A DNA stretch of 23,058 bases from DATHGT01 sp035317605 (GCA_035317605.1 DATHGT010000043.1:1-23058); one strand, 5' to 3'; shown: positions 6,314-13,993, numbered from the stretch's first letter. Notes: generated by a model from the letters alone, not told the origin. Made by a program: numbers and translations.

Positions 6314-7129
6314 ATGAGTGAGAGAGACATCAAGCAGATCGTGAAGGAGAAGTACGGTCAGGTGGCGCTGAGCGTGGTCAGCGGCAGCGGCGGCTCGTGC
6401 TGCGGCGGCTCGTCCGAGTGCGATCCCATCACCTCCAAGCTCTACGACGCCAGCGAGACCGCGGCGCTCCCGAACGCGGCTGTCGCTGCGTCCCGAGGTT
6501 GCGGCAATCCCACCGCGCTGGCCGAGCTGGCGCCGGGGGAGACCGTGCTCGATCTCGGCTCGGGCGGCGGCATCGACGTGCTGCTCTCGGCCAAGCGCGT
6601 GGGGCCGACGGGCAAGGCGTACGGCCTCGACATGACCGACGAGATGCTGGCGCTGGCCCGCGAGAACCAGGCCAAGGCCGGCGCGACCAACGTGGAGTTC
6701 CTCAAGGGCGAGATGGAGAGCATCCCGCTGCCCGATGGCACGGTCGACGTGATCGTGTCGAACTGCGTGATCAATCTCTCGGCCGACAAGGACCGGGTGC
6801 TGGCCGAAGCGTTCCGCGTGCTGCGTCCGGGCGGCCGGCTGGCCGTCTCCGACGTGGTCGTGCGTGGTGAAGTGCCGGACGCGATCCGCCGCAGCGTCGA
6901 GCTGTGGATCGGCTGCGTGGCCGGCGCGCTGGAAGAGTCGGACTATCGCGCCAAGCTCGCCAAGGCCGGCTTCGAGGCCATCGACGTCGAGCCCACGCGC
7001 ATCTACAAGGTCGAGGACGCGCGAGACTTCATCGATCGGGCGGGGCTCGACGTCGAGGCCATCGCCCCGCACGTCGAGGGCAAGTTCATGAGCGCCTTCG
7101 TCCGCGCCCGCAAGCCCGCGCGGGCGTGA
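6314..7129 (+). CDS. arsM: As(III) S-adenosylmethionine methyltransferase ArsM
   Basis: Cytosolic enzyme that methylates As(III) to mono-, di- and trimethyl arsenicals using SAM and thiols. The 271-aa product has the prokaryotic ArsM layout: a Cys-rich N-terminus (GGSCCGGSSECDP, C29, C30, C36), the SAM-binding motif VLDLGSGGGIDVL (78-90), then FRVLRPGGRLAVSDVV. The three Cys that bind As in characterised ArsMs are present as C63 (RGCGNP), C151 (SNCVINL) and C201 (WIGCVAGAL); the 50-residue spacing of the last two matches. GGAG lies just upstream of the ATG. The stop overlaps the start of the channel gene (GTGA at 7126-7129), giving translational coupling. Confidence 0.95.
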   Translation: MSERDIKQIVKEKYGQVALSVVSGSGGSCCGGSSECDPITSKLYDASETAALPNAAVAASRGCGNPTALAELAPGETVLDLGSGGGIDVLLSAKRVGPTGKAYGLDMTDEMLALARENQAKAGATNVEFLKGEMESIPLPDGTVDVIVSNCVINLSADKDRVLAEAFRVLRPGGRLAVSDVVVRGEVPDAIRRSVELWIGCVAGALEESDYRAKLAKAGFEAIDVEPTRIYKVEDARDFIDRAGLDVEAIAPHVEGKFMSAFVRARKPARA

Positions 7130-7803
7130 CCCCACCGACACTGGCGCGGCGAGCAGCGGCCGAGGCCGTGGGAACGGCCCTGCTGCTCGCCGCCGTGGTC
7201 GGCTCGGGCATCATGGGTGAGCGTCTGGCCGGCGGCAACGTCGGGATCGCGCTGCTCGCCAACACGATCGCGACCGGCGCCGCGCTGGTCGCCCTGATCC
7301 TCACCTTCGGCTCGATCTCGGGCGCTCACTTCAATCCCGCGGTGACGCTGTCCGAGGCGTGGGGCGGGGGATGTCGATGGCGCGACGTTCCGATCTATCT
7401 CGCCGCGCAGGTGATGGGCGCGTTCGCGGGCGTGGCCGCGGCGCACGCGATGTTCTCGGCCCCGCTCTTCTTCGCCTCGCGGCATGCGCGGGCGGGGGGA
7501 GCCCAACTGTTCAGTGAGTTCGTGGCCACGTTCGGCCTGCTCGCCGTCATCCAGGGCTGCGCGCGGACGCGGCCGGCCCACGTCGCCTACGCGGTCGCCG
7601 CCTACATCACGGCCGCGTACTGGTTCACGGCGTCCACGTCGTTCGCGAACCCCGCGGTCACGCTCGCGCGCTCCGCGAGCGATACGTTCGCGGGCATCCG
7701 TCCCGCCGATGCGCCGGGGTTCATCGTGGCCCAGCTCGCCGGCGCGGCGGCGGCGACGCTCCTGTTCCGCTGGCTGCTGCCTTCCGAAAGTCAACGCGCG
7801 TGA
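7126..7803 (+). CDS. aqpS: AqpS-like aquaglyceroporin for arsenic species
   Basis: A 225-aa MIP-family channel with six hydrophobic helices and two NPA half-helices: HFNPAVTL (N70) and FANPAVTLAR (N175). The second NPA is followed by Val178 instead of the Arg that forms the selectivity filter in water and glycerol channels. As I recall, ars-operon AqpS proteins also carry Val here, widening the pore for arsenite and methylated arsenicals. With an arsenate reductase it can release As(III) down its gradient, so it may replace an active pump. The GTG start at 7126 overlaps the arsM stop; the frame upstream of it runs out of phase inside arsM. It overlaps the next gene by 4 nt. Confidence 0.88.
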   Translation: MTPPTLARRAAAEAVGTALLLAAVVGSGIMGERLAGGNVGIALLANTIATGAALVALILTFGSISGAHFNPAVTLSEAWGGGCRWRDVPIYLAAQVMGAFAGVAAAHAMFSAPLFFASRHARAGGAQLFSEFVATFGLLAVIQGCARTRPAHVAYAVAAYITAAYWFTASTSFANPAVTLARSASDTFAGIRPADAPGFIVAQLAGAAAATLLFRWLLPSESQRA

Positions 7804-8705
7804 AGTGTCGCGTGCTGTTCCTGTGCACCCACAACTCGGCGCGAAGCCAGATGGCCGAGGGCTTCCTGCGCGCGCTCGCCGGCGAGCGCTTCGAGGCGGC
7901 CAGCGCGGGCACGGAGGCGCGCGGCGTGAACCCGCTGGCCGTGCGCGTGATGGCCGAGTCCGGCGTCGACATCAGCGGCCACACCTCGAAGACGCTCGAC
8001 CGGTTCATCGGCGACCCGTGGGATCGCGTGATCACCGTCTGCGAGGGCGCCAACGAGGCCTGCCCGATCTTTCCCGCCGCGGCCACGCGCCTGCACTGGA
8101 GCTTCGACGATCCCTCGGCGGCGTCCGGAACGGAGGCCGAACGGCTCGCGGTGTTCCGCCGCGTGCGCGACGCGATCAAGGCGACCATCGTGTCGTGGCT
8201 CGCTCGCACCACCGGTGCGATCAGCACTCGTCTGGCGACGGCCGCCGACGCTGAGGCCATCGCGGCCATCTACAACGAGGGTATCGCCGACGGGATCGCC
8301 ACGTTCGAGACGGAGCCGCGCACCGCCGAGAGAATCGTCGCCCAGCTCGCGGACAAGCGTGACCGGTATCCAACGGTCGTCGTCGAGCGCGCCGGGCGGG
8401 TGATCGCCTGGGCGAGCGCCGGCGCGTACCGCACTCGCCCCGCCTACGCCGGAGTGGCCGAGCACTCGGTCTACGTCGCGCGCGCTGCCCGCGGTGTCGG
8501 GGCCGGGCGGGCCGCTCTGGAGGCGCTCTGTCGCGCGTACGCCGAGCGCGGCTTCTGGAAAATCGTCTCCCGCATCTTCCCCGAGAACACGGCGAGTCTC
8601 GCGCTGCACGAACGCTGCGGCTTCCGAGTGGTCGGCGTCTACCAGCGTCACGGCAAGCTCGGCGACGAATTCCGCGACTGCGTCATCGTCGAGAAACTTC
8701 TGTAG
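7800..8705 (+). CDS. arsC-arsN: Arsenate reductase ArsC fused to ArsN N-acetyltransferase
   Basis: A 301-aa two-domain protein. Residues 1-135 are the low-molecular-weight phosphatase/thioredoxin-coupled ArsC type: P-loop CTHNSARS with nucleophile C9, and the redox relay C81/C88 in VCEGANEACP (compare C10/C82/C89 of the staphylococcal and Bacillus enzymes). It reduces As(V) to As(III). Residues about 142-301 are a GNAT acetyltransferase of the phosphinothricin/ArsN class, with IAAIYNEGI at its start, the acetyl-CoA loop RGVGAG (231-236) and FPENTASLALHERCGFR. ArsN1 proteins acetylate the amino group of arsinothricin. No stop or frameshift separates the domains; the linker is about 6-8 residues. 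The GTG start overlaps the aqpS stop. Confidence 0.93.
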   Translation: MKCRVLFLCTHNSARSQMAEGFLRALAGERFEAASAGTEARGVNPLAVRVMAESGVDISGHTSKTLDRFIGDPWDRVITVCEGANEACPIFPAAATRLHWSFDDPSAASGTEAERLAVFRRVRDAIKATIVSWLARTTGAISTRLATAADAEAIAAIYNEGIADGIATFETEPRTAERIVAQLADKRDRYPTVVVERAGRVIAWASAGAYRTRPAYAGVAEHSVYVARAARGVGAGRAALEALCRAYAERGFWKIVSRIFPENTASLALHERCGFRVVGVYQRHGKLGDEFRDCVIVEKLL

Positions 8706-8714
8706 GAGGAGGCC

Positions 8715-9662
8715 ATGCTCGAGCTCTTGACGAAAACTTTCATGCAGGTCGTCGTGACCTTCGCCCACACGTGGCCCTACCTGGTGCTGTCGGTCTTGAT
8801 CGCGGCCGTCCTGAAGGTGCACGTGGAGCCGGCCCGGCTGCGCGTTTGGCTCGCGCGTCACCAGCGGGCCTCGGTGGTCGGCGCGATCGGGCTGGCCGTG
8901 CTCACGCCGCTCTGCTCGTGCGGCACCATGGCTCTCGTGCTGGCGATGCTGGCGACCTCGATGCCGTGGGCGCCGATCGTGGCCTTCATGGTCGCCTCGC
9001 CGCTGACGAGCCCGGGCCAGCTGCTGCTCACCGCCGGACTCTTCGGCTGGACCTTCGCCGGATTCCATTTCGCCGTGGCGATCGCCTTGGGATTTGCCGG
9101 GGCGGCCGCGGCGGCGATGCTCGAGTCCGGTGGCTGGCTGAGGAACCAGATGCGACTGGCCCGGTCCGCACCGGCCCCGATCGCGGGCGGCAGCGACGCG
9201 GCCGTGGTCGCCGCGCCGATCGCCATCGCCGCCGGGCGGCCCCGTGTCGGCGAGTATGCGCGCGCGATCCTCGTCGAGGGGCGGCGTCTTCTCCTGCTGT
9301 TCGTGACGTTCGCCTTCGTCGGGTATCTCATCAACAACCTGATCCCGGCGGCGTGGGTGACGGCGCTCTTCGGCTCCGGCCAGACGTGGAGTGTCGCCCT
9401 GGCCGCGACGTTCGGGCTGCCGCTGTATGTGAACTCCGACGCCTCGCTGCCGCTGGTGAGGAGTTTCCTCGACAGCGGCGCAAGCGCGGGGGCGGCCATG
9501 GCATTCCTGCTCACGGGCGCGGGGACGTCCGTCGGGGCGGTCGTGGGCGCGCTGACGATCGCGCGCTGGCGAGTGCTCGCGGTGGTGGTGGCCACGCTCT
9601 GGGTGGGCGCGGTCGTGGCCGGGTACGTCTTCGACGCACTGTCCGCGGGCAAACTGTTCTAA
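8715..9662 (+). CDS. arsP: ArsP-type organoarsenical efflux permease (DUF318/PF03773 family)
   Basis: A 315-aa inner-membrane permease with about eight to nine hydrophobic segments in two halves split by a hydrophilic Ala-rich loop (about 145-190). The first half carries TPLCSCGTMAL (C67, C69), the conserved Cys pair of this family. The second half has LPLYVNSDASLPL and LLTGAGTSVGA, the matching inverted-repeat signature. ArsP exports trivalent organoarsenicals such as methylarsenite, which fits its place after arsM and arsN. GGAGGAGG overlaps the upstream stop and precedes the ATG. Relatives move other soft metals, so the organoarsenical role rests on operon context. Confidence 0.88.
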   Translation: MLELLTKTFMQVVVTFAHTWPYLVLSVLIAAVLKVHVEPARLRVWLARHQRASVVGAIGLAVLTPLCSCGTMALVLAMLATSMPWAPIVAFMVASPLTSPGQLLLTAGLFGWTFAGFHFAVAIALGFAGAAAAAMLESGGWLRNQMRLARSAPAPIAGGSDAAVVAAPIAIAAGRPRVGEYARAILVEGRRLLLLFVTFAFVGYLINNLIPAAWVTALFGSGQTWSVALAATFGLPLYVNSDASLPLVRSFLDSGASAGAAMAFLLTGAGTSVGAVVGALTIARWRVLAVVVATLWVGAVVAGYVFDALSAGKLF

Positions 9663-9686
9663 CGCATCGACTGGAGGGAATGGAAA

Positions 9687-9905
9687 ATGGCGAAGCAAGG
9701 CGGTCTCTTGGCGAACTTGGGAAAGCGGCTCCTCGGATTCAACACCTCGAGCAGTTGCTGCGCGGCGCCAACCGTAGAAGCGACGAAGACACCGGAGGTC
9801 GAGCCGATCGAGGTCTTGAAGCCCGATACCGCGGCCACGAGGCCGAGCTGTTGCGCCCCGTCGTGTTGCGCGTCGGAGGCTCCGGCCGACGCCCGACGGG
9901 CGTGA
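9687..9905 (+). CDS. Small CysCys-pair protein, putative arsenic/metal chaperone of the ars operon
   Basis: A 72-aa cytosolic protein with no signal peptide, preceded by a good Shine-Dalgarno (GGAGG 9673-9677) and 24 bp after arsP. An amphipathic N-terminus (GGLLANLGKRLLGF) is followed by three vicinal Cys pairs: C24C25, C55C56 and C60C61 (motif CCAPSCC). A Pro/Glu/Thr-rich linker joins the first pair to the other two. It looks like the small LLGK...CC proteins I have seen beside DUF318 permeases in other microbes, but I know of no assigned function. Vicinal thiols are ideal As(III) or MAs(III) ligands, so delivery of arsenicals to ArsP or ArsM is a reasonable inference. Confidence 0.8.
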   Translation: MAKQGGLLANLGKRLLGFNTSSSCCAAPTVEATKTPEVEPIEVLKPDTAATRPSCCAPSCCASEAPADARRA

Positions 9906-9952
9906 CGAAGGCGCGATGACGACGAACGGCGCATGAAGAGCGACCGGCCGCG

Positions 9953-11278
9953 ATGAGCGAAGCGGTGCCGGCGCCGCGCATCGACCGGCGGGCGCGGCTG
10001 ACCGATCCCATGACCGCCGCCGTCGTCGCGCTCGGGATCACGCAGATCACCGCGTGGGGAACGAGCTATTACTGCCTCGGCGTGCTCGCCGGCCCGATCG
10101 CCCGCGACACCGGATGGAGCCGGGGGTTCATCTTCCTCGGGTTCACCATGGCTCTGCTCGCGATGGGCCTGGCCTCGAGCACGGTCGGCCGGATGATCGA
10201 CCGACACGGCGGGCGGGCGGTGATGACGCTCGGGACCGTCCTCGTGTCGGCCGGCCTGTTCGCCCTCGCGCACGTGCGCAACGGAGCGGCGTACCTCGCG
10301 GTGTGGGCGTTCCTGGGCCTCGGTATGCGCCTGTGCCTGTACGACGCCGCGTTCGCCGCGCTCGTGCAGGTCGCGCCGTCGCGAGGGCGTACCGCCATCT
10401 CGTACCTGACCTTGTTCGGCGCGTTCGCCTCGTCGGTGTTCTGGGTCGTCGGCCACGCGTTGAACGAACAGTTCGGCTGGCGTCACACGCTGGTGCTGTT
10501 CGCGATCATCAATCTGGCCGTGTGCCTGCCGCTGCACTGGTTCGGCCTCGCCCGGCGAGAGTCGGCCAGCCGGGCCGTCGCTCCCGCGGCCGCGAGCCGA
10601 GCGTCAGCGGACGGCCCCCCGCTCGAGGGCCGCGTCCGGTCCGTCGCCATCGCGCTGTTCGCGCTCATCATGTCGCTCAACGGGTATGTGTTCGGCGTCA
10701 TCTCGGTCCAGCTCGTTCCGTTGCTCGAGGCGGCCGGGCTCGCGACGGCCGCCGCGGTCTGGGTCGCTTCGCTGAAGGGCGTCGCCCAGTTCGGTGGGCG
10801 CGTGGTCGAGATCGTCTTCGGCCGCAACCTCCGCGCGATCACCGTGGGCCGCATCGCGATCGCCATCTTGCCGCCGTCGCTGCTGTTGCTGCTGGCCGGG
10901 ACCGGCAGCCTCCCGCTGGTCGTCACGTTCACGCTCGTCATGGGGGCATCGCAGGGTGTCATCACGATCGTTCGGGGCGCCGTGCCCCTGGCGCTGTTCG
11001 GCGCCCAGGGCTATGGCGCCGTGCTCGGCGTGATCGCCACCCCGGTCCTGGTGGTGGGGGCCGCCTCACCGACGGTGTTCGCCTGGATCGTTGACCGGTG
11101 GGGCTGGGGCGTCGGACGGTTGTCCCTCCTGATCGGTTGCGCGGCCGCGTGGCTCGCCATGGAAGTGATGTCGCGCTGGTACGAGCGACGTCGCGCCCTC
11201 CTCGCTGCCGGGTCGGTCCAGGGGCGCGCGGTCGCCCCGCATTCCACCGCCGGGATCTCCGGGGTCGGGCCGCGCTGA
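9953..11278 (+). CDS. MFS transporter (12 TM), substrate unknown
   Basis: A 441-aa major facilitator with about twelve hydrophobic segments and a long cytoplasmic loop at about 205-225. MFS motif A between TM2 and TM3 is GRMIDRHGGR (79-88). The N-terminal half (ITQITAWGTSYYCLGVLAGP) resembles monocarboxylate-porter-like MFS proteins. It does not resemble ArsJ, the known organoarsenical MFS. It starts 47 bp after the small Cys protein and could be the last gene of the ars transcript, since a hairpin and inverted repeat follow it. No strong Shine-Dalgarno is seen before the ATG at 9953. Confidence 0.85.
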   Translation: MSEAVPAPRIDRRARLTDPMTAAVVALGITQITAWGTSYYCLGVLAGPIARDTGWSRGFIFLGFTMALLAMGLASSTVGRMIDRHGGRAVMTLGTVLVSAGLFALAHVRNGAAYLAVWAFLGLGMRLCLYDAAFAALVQVAPSRGRTAISYLTLFGAFASSVFWVVGHALNEQFGWRHTLVLFAIINLAVCLPLHWFGLARRESASRAVAPAAASRASADGPPLEGRVRSVAIALFALIMSLNGYVFGVISVQLVPLLEAAGLATAAAVWVASLKGVAQFGGRVVEIVFGRNLRAITVGRIAIAILPPSLLLLLAGTGSLPLVVTFTLVMGASQGVITIVRGAVPLALFGAQGYGAVLGVIATPVLVVGAASPTVFAWIVDRWGWGVGRLSLLIGCAAAWLAMEVMSRWYERRRALLAAGSVQGRAVAPHSTAGISGVGPR

Positions 11279-11307
11279 GGGCGGCGTTCCGCCCCGAGCG
11301 CCGGCAA

Positions 11308-11457
11308 CTAATGGTGCTCGCGGAATTGGTTGACGGGCTCGCGTCGGGGGTCGGCTGGCCTAGGTCCTCGAAAAGAGGAGCTGCGCTCCTCTTTTCTGCG
11401 AAATCGGCGCTCGACCCCCGATGCGAGCCCGTCAACCAATTCCGCGAGAATCATTAG
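11308..11457. repeat. 150-bp MITE-like element with 46-bp terminal inverted repeats
   Basis: The left arm (11308-11353) and right arm (11412-11457) are inverse complements at 43 of 46 positions (outer ends CTAATG and CATTAG). A 58-nt centre contains a smaller perfect hairpin. Complementarity stops sharply at both ends. The element has no coding capacity and sits between two MFS genes. A TA dinucleotide lies just inside each border, compatible with a TA target duplication as made by IS630/Tc1-mariner-like elements. Its right arm overlaps the upstream open frame of the next gene, which is why a later start is chosen there. Confidence 0.75.
11370..11396 (+). terminator. Hairpin with 11-bp perfect stem, possible bidirectional terminator
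   Basis: GAAAAGAGGAG-CTGCG-CTCCTCTTTTC forms a perfect 11-bp stem with a 5-nt loop. The A4/T4 tracts inside the stem bases give a weak U-tract on either strand. It lies 92 bp after the first MFS gene, at the centre of the 150-bp inverted repeat, and may end transcription from the ars side. Confidence 0.5.
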
Positions 11458-11489
11458 ATGAGCGACGCGACGTCCAAGAGAGAGTCGGC

Positions 11490-12719
11490 GTGAGCCCGCG
11501 CGCTCTGGTGGCGCTCGTGTGCACGGCCCAGGTGTTTGCCCAGATCGGGGCGTACACCTGGCCGGCGCTGTTGCCGCGCTTTCTCGGCGAGTGGCGGATC
11601 ACCAACAGCGAGGCGGGCTGGATCACCGCGCTGTTCTACGCGTCGTACACGGTATCCGTTCCGATCCTGGTCACTCTCACCGACCGTGTCGATCCACGGG
11701 CGGTCTATCTCACCGGCGTCGGGCTCACGGTGATCAGTCACGCGGCCTTCGCTCTCTTCGTGGACGGCCCGTGGGGCGCCGCGGCCGCGCGTGCGCTATC
11801 CGGCGTCGGCTGGGCGGGGACGTACATGACGGGGCTGAAGCTTCTCGCCGACCGGGTCGAGCCCGCGCTGATGTCGCGTGCGGTGGCCGGCCATGCCGCG
11901 AGCATCGGGATCGCGGGAGGGGTGTCGTTCCTGCTGGCCGGTGTCGCCGAGCGCTGGGTGGGCTGGCGGGGAGCGTTCGGCGCAGCCGCGGCGTTCGCCG
12001 CCGCCGCGTGGCTGATGGTCGCGCTCTTCGCGCCCCGTAACCCGCAGCGTGGCGGAGCCTCACACGGCGGCGCGCTCTTCGACTTCCGGCCGGTGCTCCG
12101 CAATCGGTCGGCGATGGCCTATGCGCTCGCGTATTGCGTGCACACCTGGGAGATGAACGCGCTGCGCGGCTGGGCGGTCGCGTTTCTCGCCTGGGTCGCG
12201 ATGACGAGGGGCGAGCCGAACGCGTGGCTGGCCCCCACGGTCGTGGTCACGGTCATGGGCCTGGTCGGCACGTGGGCCAGCGTGGCCGGCAACGAGCTGT
12301 CGATCCGTCTCGGACGCCAGCGGCTGGTGCGGCTCGCCATGGGCTCGAGCATCGTCTGCGCCGCCGTCATCGGCTTCGTCGGCGGCCGGTCGTACATGCT
12401 GGCGAGCGCGCTCGTGCTGCTCTACGGCTTGCTGATCTGGCTCGACTCGTCGTCGCTCACCGCGGGCGCCGCCGGCAGCGCCGAGCCCCATCGCCGCGGA
12501 GCCACCCTGGCCATGCACTCGATGCTCGGATATTTCGGCGGCTTCCTCGGTCCACTGATGATCGGCTGGATCCTCGACCTCTCCGGCGGCATGTCCACGA
12601 AGGGCTGGGGGCTGGCGTTTCTCCACATCGCGGTCGTCATCTTCGTCGGCCGGGTCGTCTTCATCTGGCTCGGTCCCCGCAGCCTCGCGGGCGACCGCGT
12701 CGTCGCGGCGGCCCGATAG
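11490..12719 (+). CDS. MFS transporter (12 TM), substrate unknown
   Basis: A 409-aa major facilitator from the GTG at 11490, with a purine-rich AAGAGAGAG about 6 nt upstream. An in-frame ATG at 11421 lies inside the inverted-repeat element and would add a charged non-MFS tail, so it is rejected. TM1 is LVALVCTAQVFAQIGAYTWPA. A motif-A-like loop TDRVDPR (64-70) follows TM2, and the C-terminal half contains MHSMLGYFGGFLGPLMIGWI. About twelve hydrophobic segments are visible. It is 34 bp from the next MFS gene, so they are probably co-transcribed. Confidence 0.85.
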   Translation: MSPRALVALVCTAQVFAQIGAYTWPALLPRFLGEWRITNSEAGWITALFYASYTVSVPILVTLTDRVDPRAVYLTGVGLTVISHAAFALFVDGPWGAAAARALSGVGWAGTYMTGLKLLADRVEPALMSRAVAGHAASIGIAGGVSFLLAGVAERWVGWRGAFGAAAAFAAAAWLMVALFAPRNPQRGGASHGGALFDFRPVLRNRSAMAYALAYCVHTWEMNALRGWAVAFLAWVAMTRGEPNAWLAPTVVVTVMGLVGTWASVAGNELSIRLGRQRLVRLAMGSSIVCAAVIGFVGGRSYMLASALVLLYGLLIWLDSSSLTAGAAGSAEPHRRGATLAMHSMLGYFGGFLGPLMIGWILDLSGGMSTKGWGLAFLHIAVVIFVGRVVFIWLGPRSLAGDRVVAAAR

Positions 12720-12753
12720 CACCGGCACATTCGTATCGGAGGGTGATGGAGCC

Positions 12754-13950
12754 TTGAACACTGGGCACCGCAACGTGCTCCTGCTGGCGCTGTGCCAGGC
12801 GGCGTTCGTGAGCACGGCGACGCTCACGGCCACCGTCGGGAGCCTCGCGGGGCACGCGCTCGCTCCGAACAAGGCGTTGGCCACGGCGCCGTCCGCGGCG
12901 CTCGTGATCGGAACTGCGCTGAGCACGATCCCAGCCTCGCTCCTCATGAGGCGTGTCGGGCGGCGACTCGGGTTCATCGTCGGCGCTGGATGCGCCATCG
13001 CGGGCGGCGTGGTCGCCGCGGGCGCTGTCTGGGCCGGCAGCTTCGGGTTGCTCGCCGCCGGGAGCGCGTTGCTGGGGTGCGCCGCAGGCTTCGCTCAGCA
13101 GTATCGCTTCGCAGCCGCGGAGACGTCATCCACAGAGTTCCGAAGCCGCGCGATCTCCTTCGTCGTCGCGGGTGGGCTGGTAGCAGGCTTCGTCGGACCG
13201 CTGCTGGCGAGAGGGACGAAGGATCTTCTGGTCCCCGAGTACCTCGGGGCCTACGCCTGCGTGCCGATCCTCGGCGCGCTGTCTATCAGCCTGCTGCTCG
13301 GGCTCCGGATGCCGACGCTGAAGGAGCAGGTCCGGAGCGAGGGCAAAGCGCGTTCAATCGGCAGGATCGTGCGACAGCCGGTTTTTCTCGTGGCGGTCGT
13401 GGCTCAGATGATGGCCCAGGGCGTGATGAACTTGCTGATGACCGGCACCCCTCTCGCGATGATGGCGCACCATCATGCATTCGCGGACACGGCGTTCGTC
13501 ATCCAGTGGCACGTGGTCGGCATGTTCCTGCCGGGCTTCTTCACGGGCGCGCTGATCCAGAGGTGGGGCGAGCAGACCATGATCCGACTCGGAGTCGCGC
13601 TCAATATCCTGGCGGTGGCTGTCGGCGTCGCCGATGTCGCGGTGCTCAACTTTTGGATCGCCCTGACCCTGAACGGCATTGGCTGGAATTTCATGTTCGT
13701 GGCCGGCTCCACTCTGGTGATGAAGGCCTACGCGCCATCCGAGCGCGCCCGCGCGCAAGCCGCCAACGACTTCCTGGTCTTCGCCACGGCCGCTGTCGCG
13801 GCGCTGTCGTCCGGCCAGGTTCTGCATCACCACGGCTGGCACATCGTCCTGGGCACCGCCGTGATCATGCTCCTCATTGCGTCAGTCGCGGCGCTCTGGC
13901 GGCTTCCTCGGGCGATGTCCGGCGCGCCGATCCCCGCAGCAACCCCTTAG
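12754..13950 (+). CDS. MFS transporter with a histidine-rich central loop
   Basis: A 398-aa major facilitator starting at TTG 12754 behind GGAGGG (12738-12743); the ATG at 12745 is out of frame and stops after three codons. About twelve hydrophobic segments are visible, with motif A LMRRVGRRLGF (64-74) between TM2 and TM3, and AAGFAQQYRFAAAE in TM4-TM5. A MMAHHHAFAD stretch (H239-H241) after TM7 could face the pore or bind metal. The family resembles uncharacterised YnfM-like MFS proteins of proteobacteria. It lies between the ars and copper clusters, with its own possible transcript end at about 13950. Confidence 0.85.
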   Translation: MNTGHRNVLLLALCQAAFVSTATLTATVGSLAGHALAPNKALATAPSAALVIGTALSTIPASLLMRRVGRRLGFIVGAGCAIAGGVVAAGAVWAGSFGLLAAGSALLGCAAGFAQQYRFAAAETSSTEFRSRAISFVVAGGLVAGFVGPLLARGTKDLLVPEYLGAYACVPILGALSISLLLGLRMPTLKEQVRSEGKARSIGRIVRQPVFLVAVVAQMMAQGVMNLLMTGTPLAMMAHHHAFADTAFVIQWHVVGMFLPGFFTGALIQRWGEQTMIRLGVALNILAVAVGVADVAVLNFWIALTLNGIGWNFMFVAGSTLVMKAYAPSERARAQAANDFLVFATAAVAALSSGQVLHHHGWHIVLGTAVIMLLIASVAALWRLPRAMSGAPIPAATP

Positions 13951-13993
13951 CGCTGCCGAGCAAGGGCTGAGTCGCGATCGGCGCCGGAGACCG

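Noticed and set aside
7791..9698. Long minus-strand frame across arsC-arsN and arsP
   Set aside because: It is the complement shadow of two well-supported genes, with biased Arg/His/Gly composition and no recognisable motif.
11308..11457. Integron attC site
   Set aside because: The foldback has near-perfect 46-bp arms. The RYYYAAC/GTTRRRY end boxes and the unpaired extrahelical bases of attC sites are not found, and no integrase or cassette array is present.
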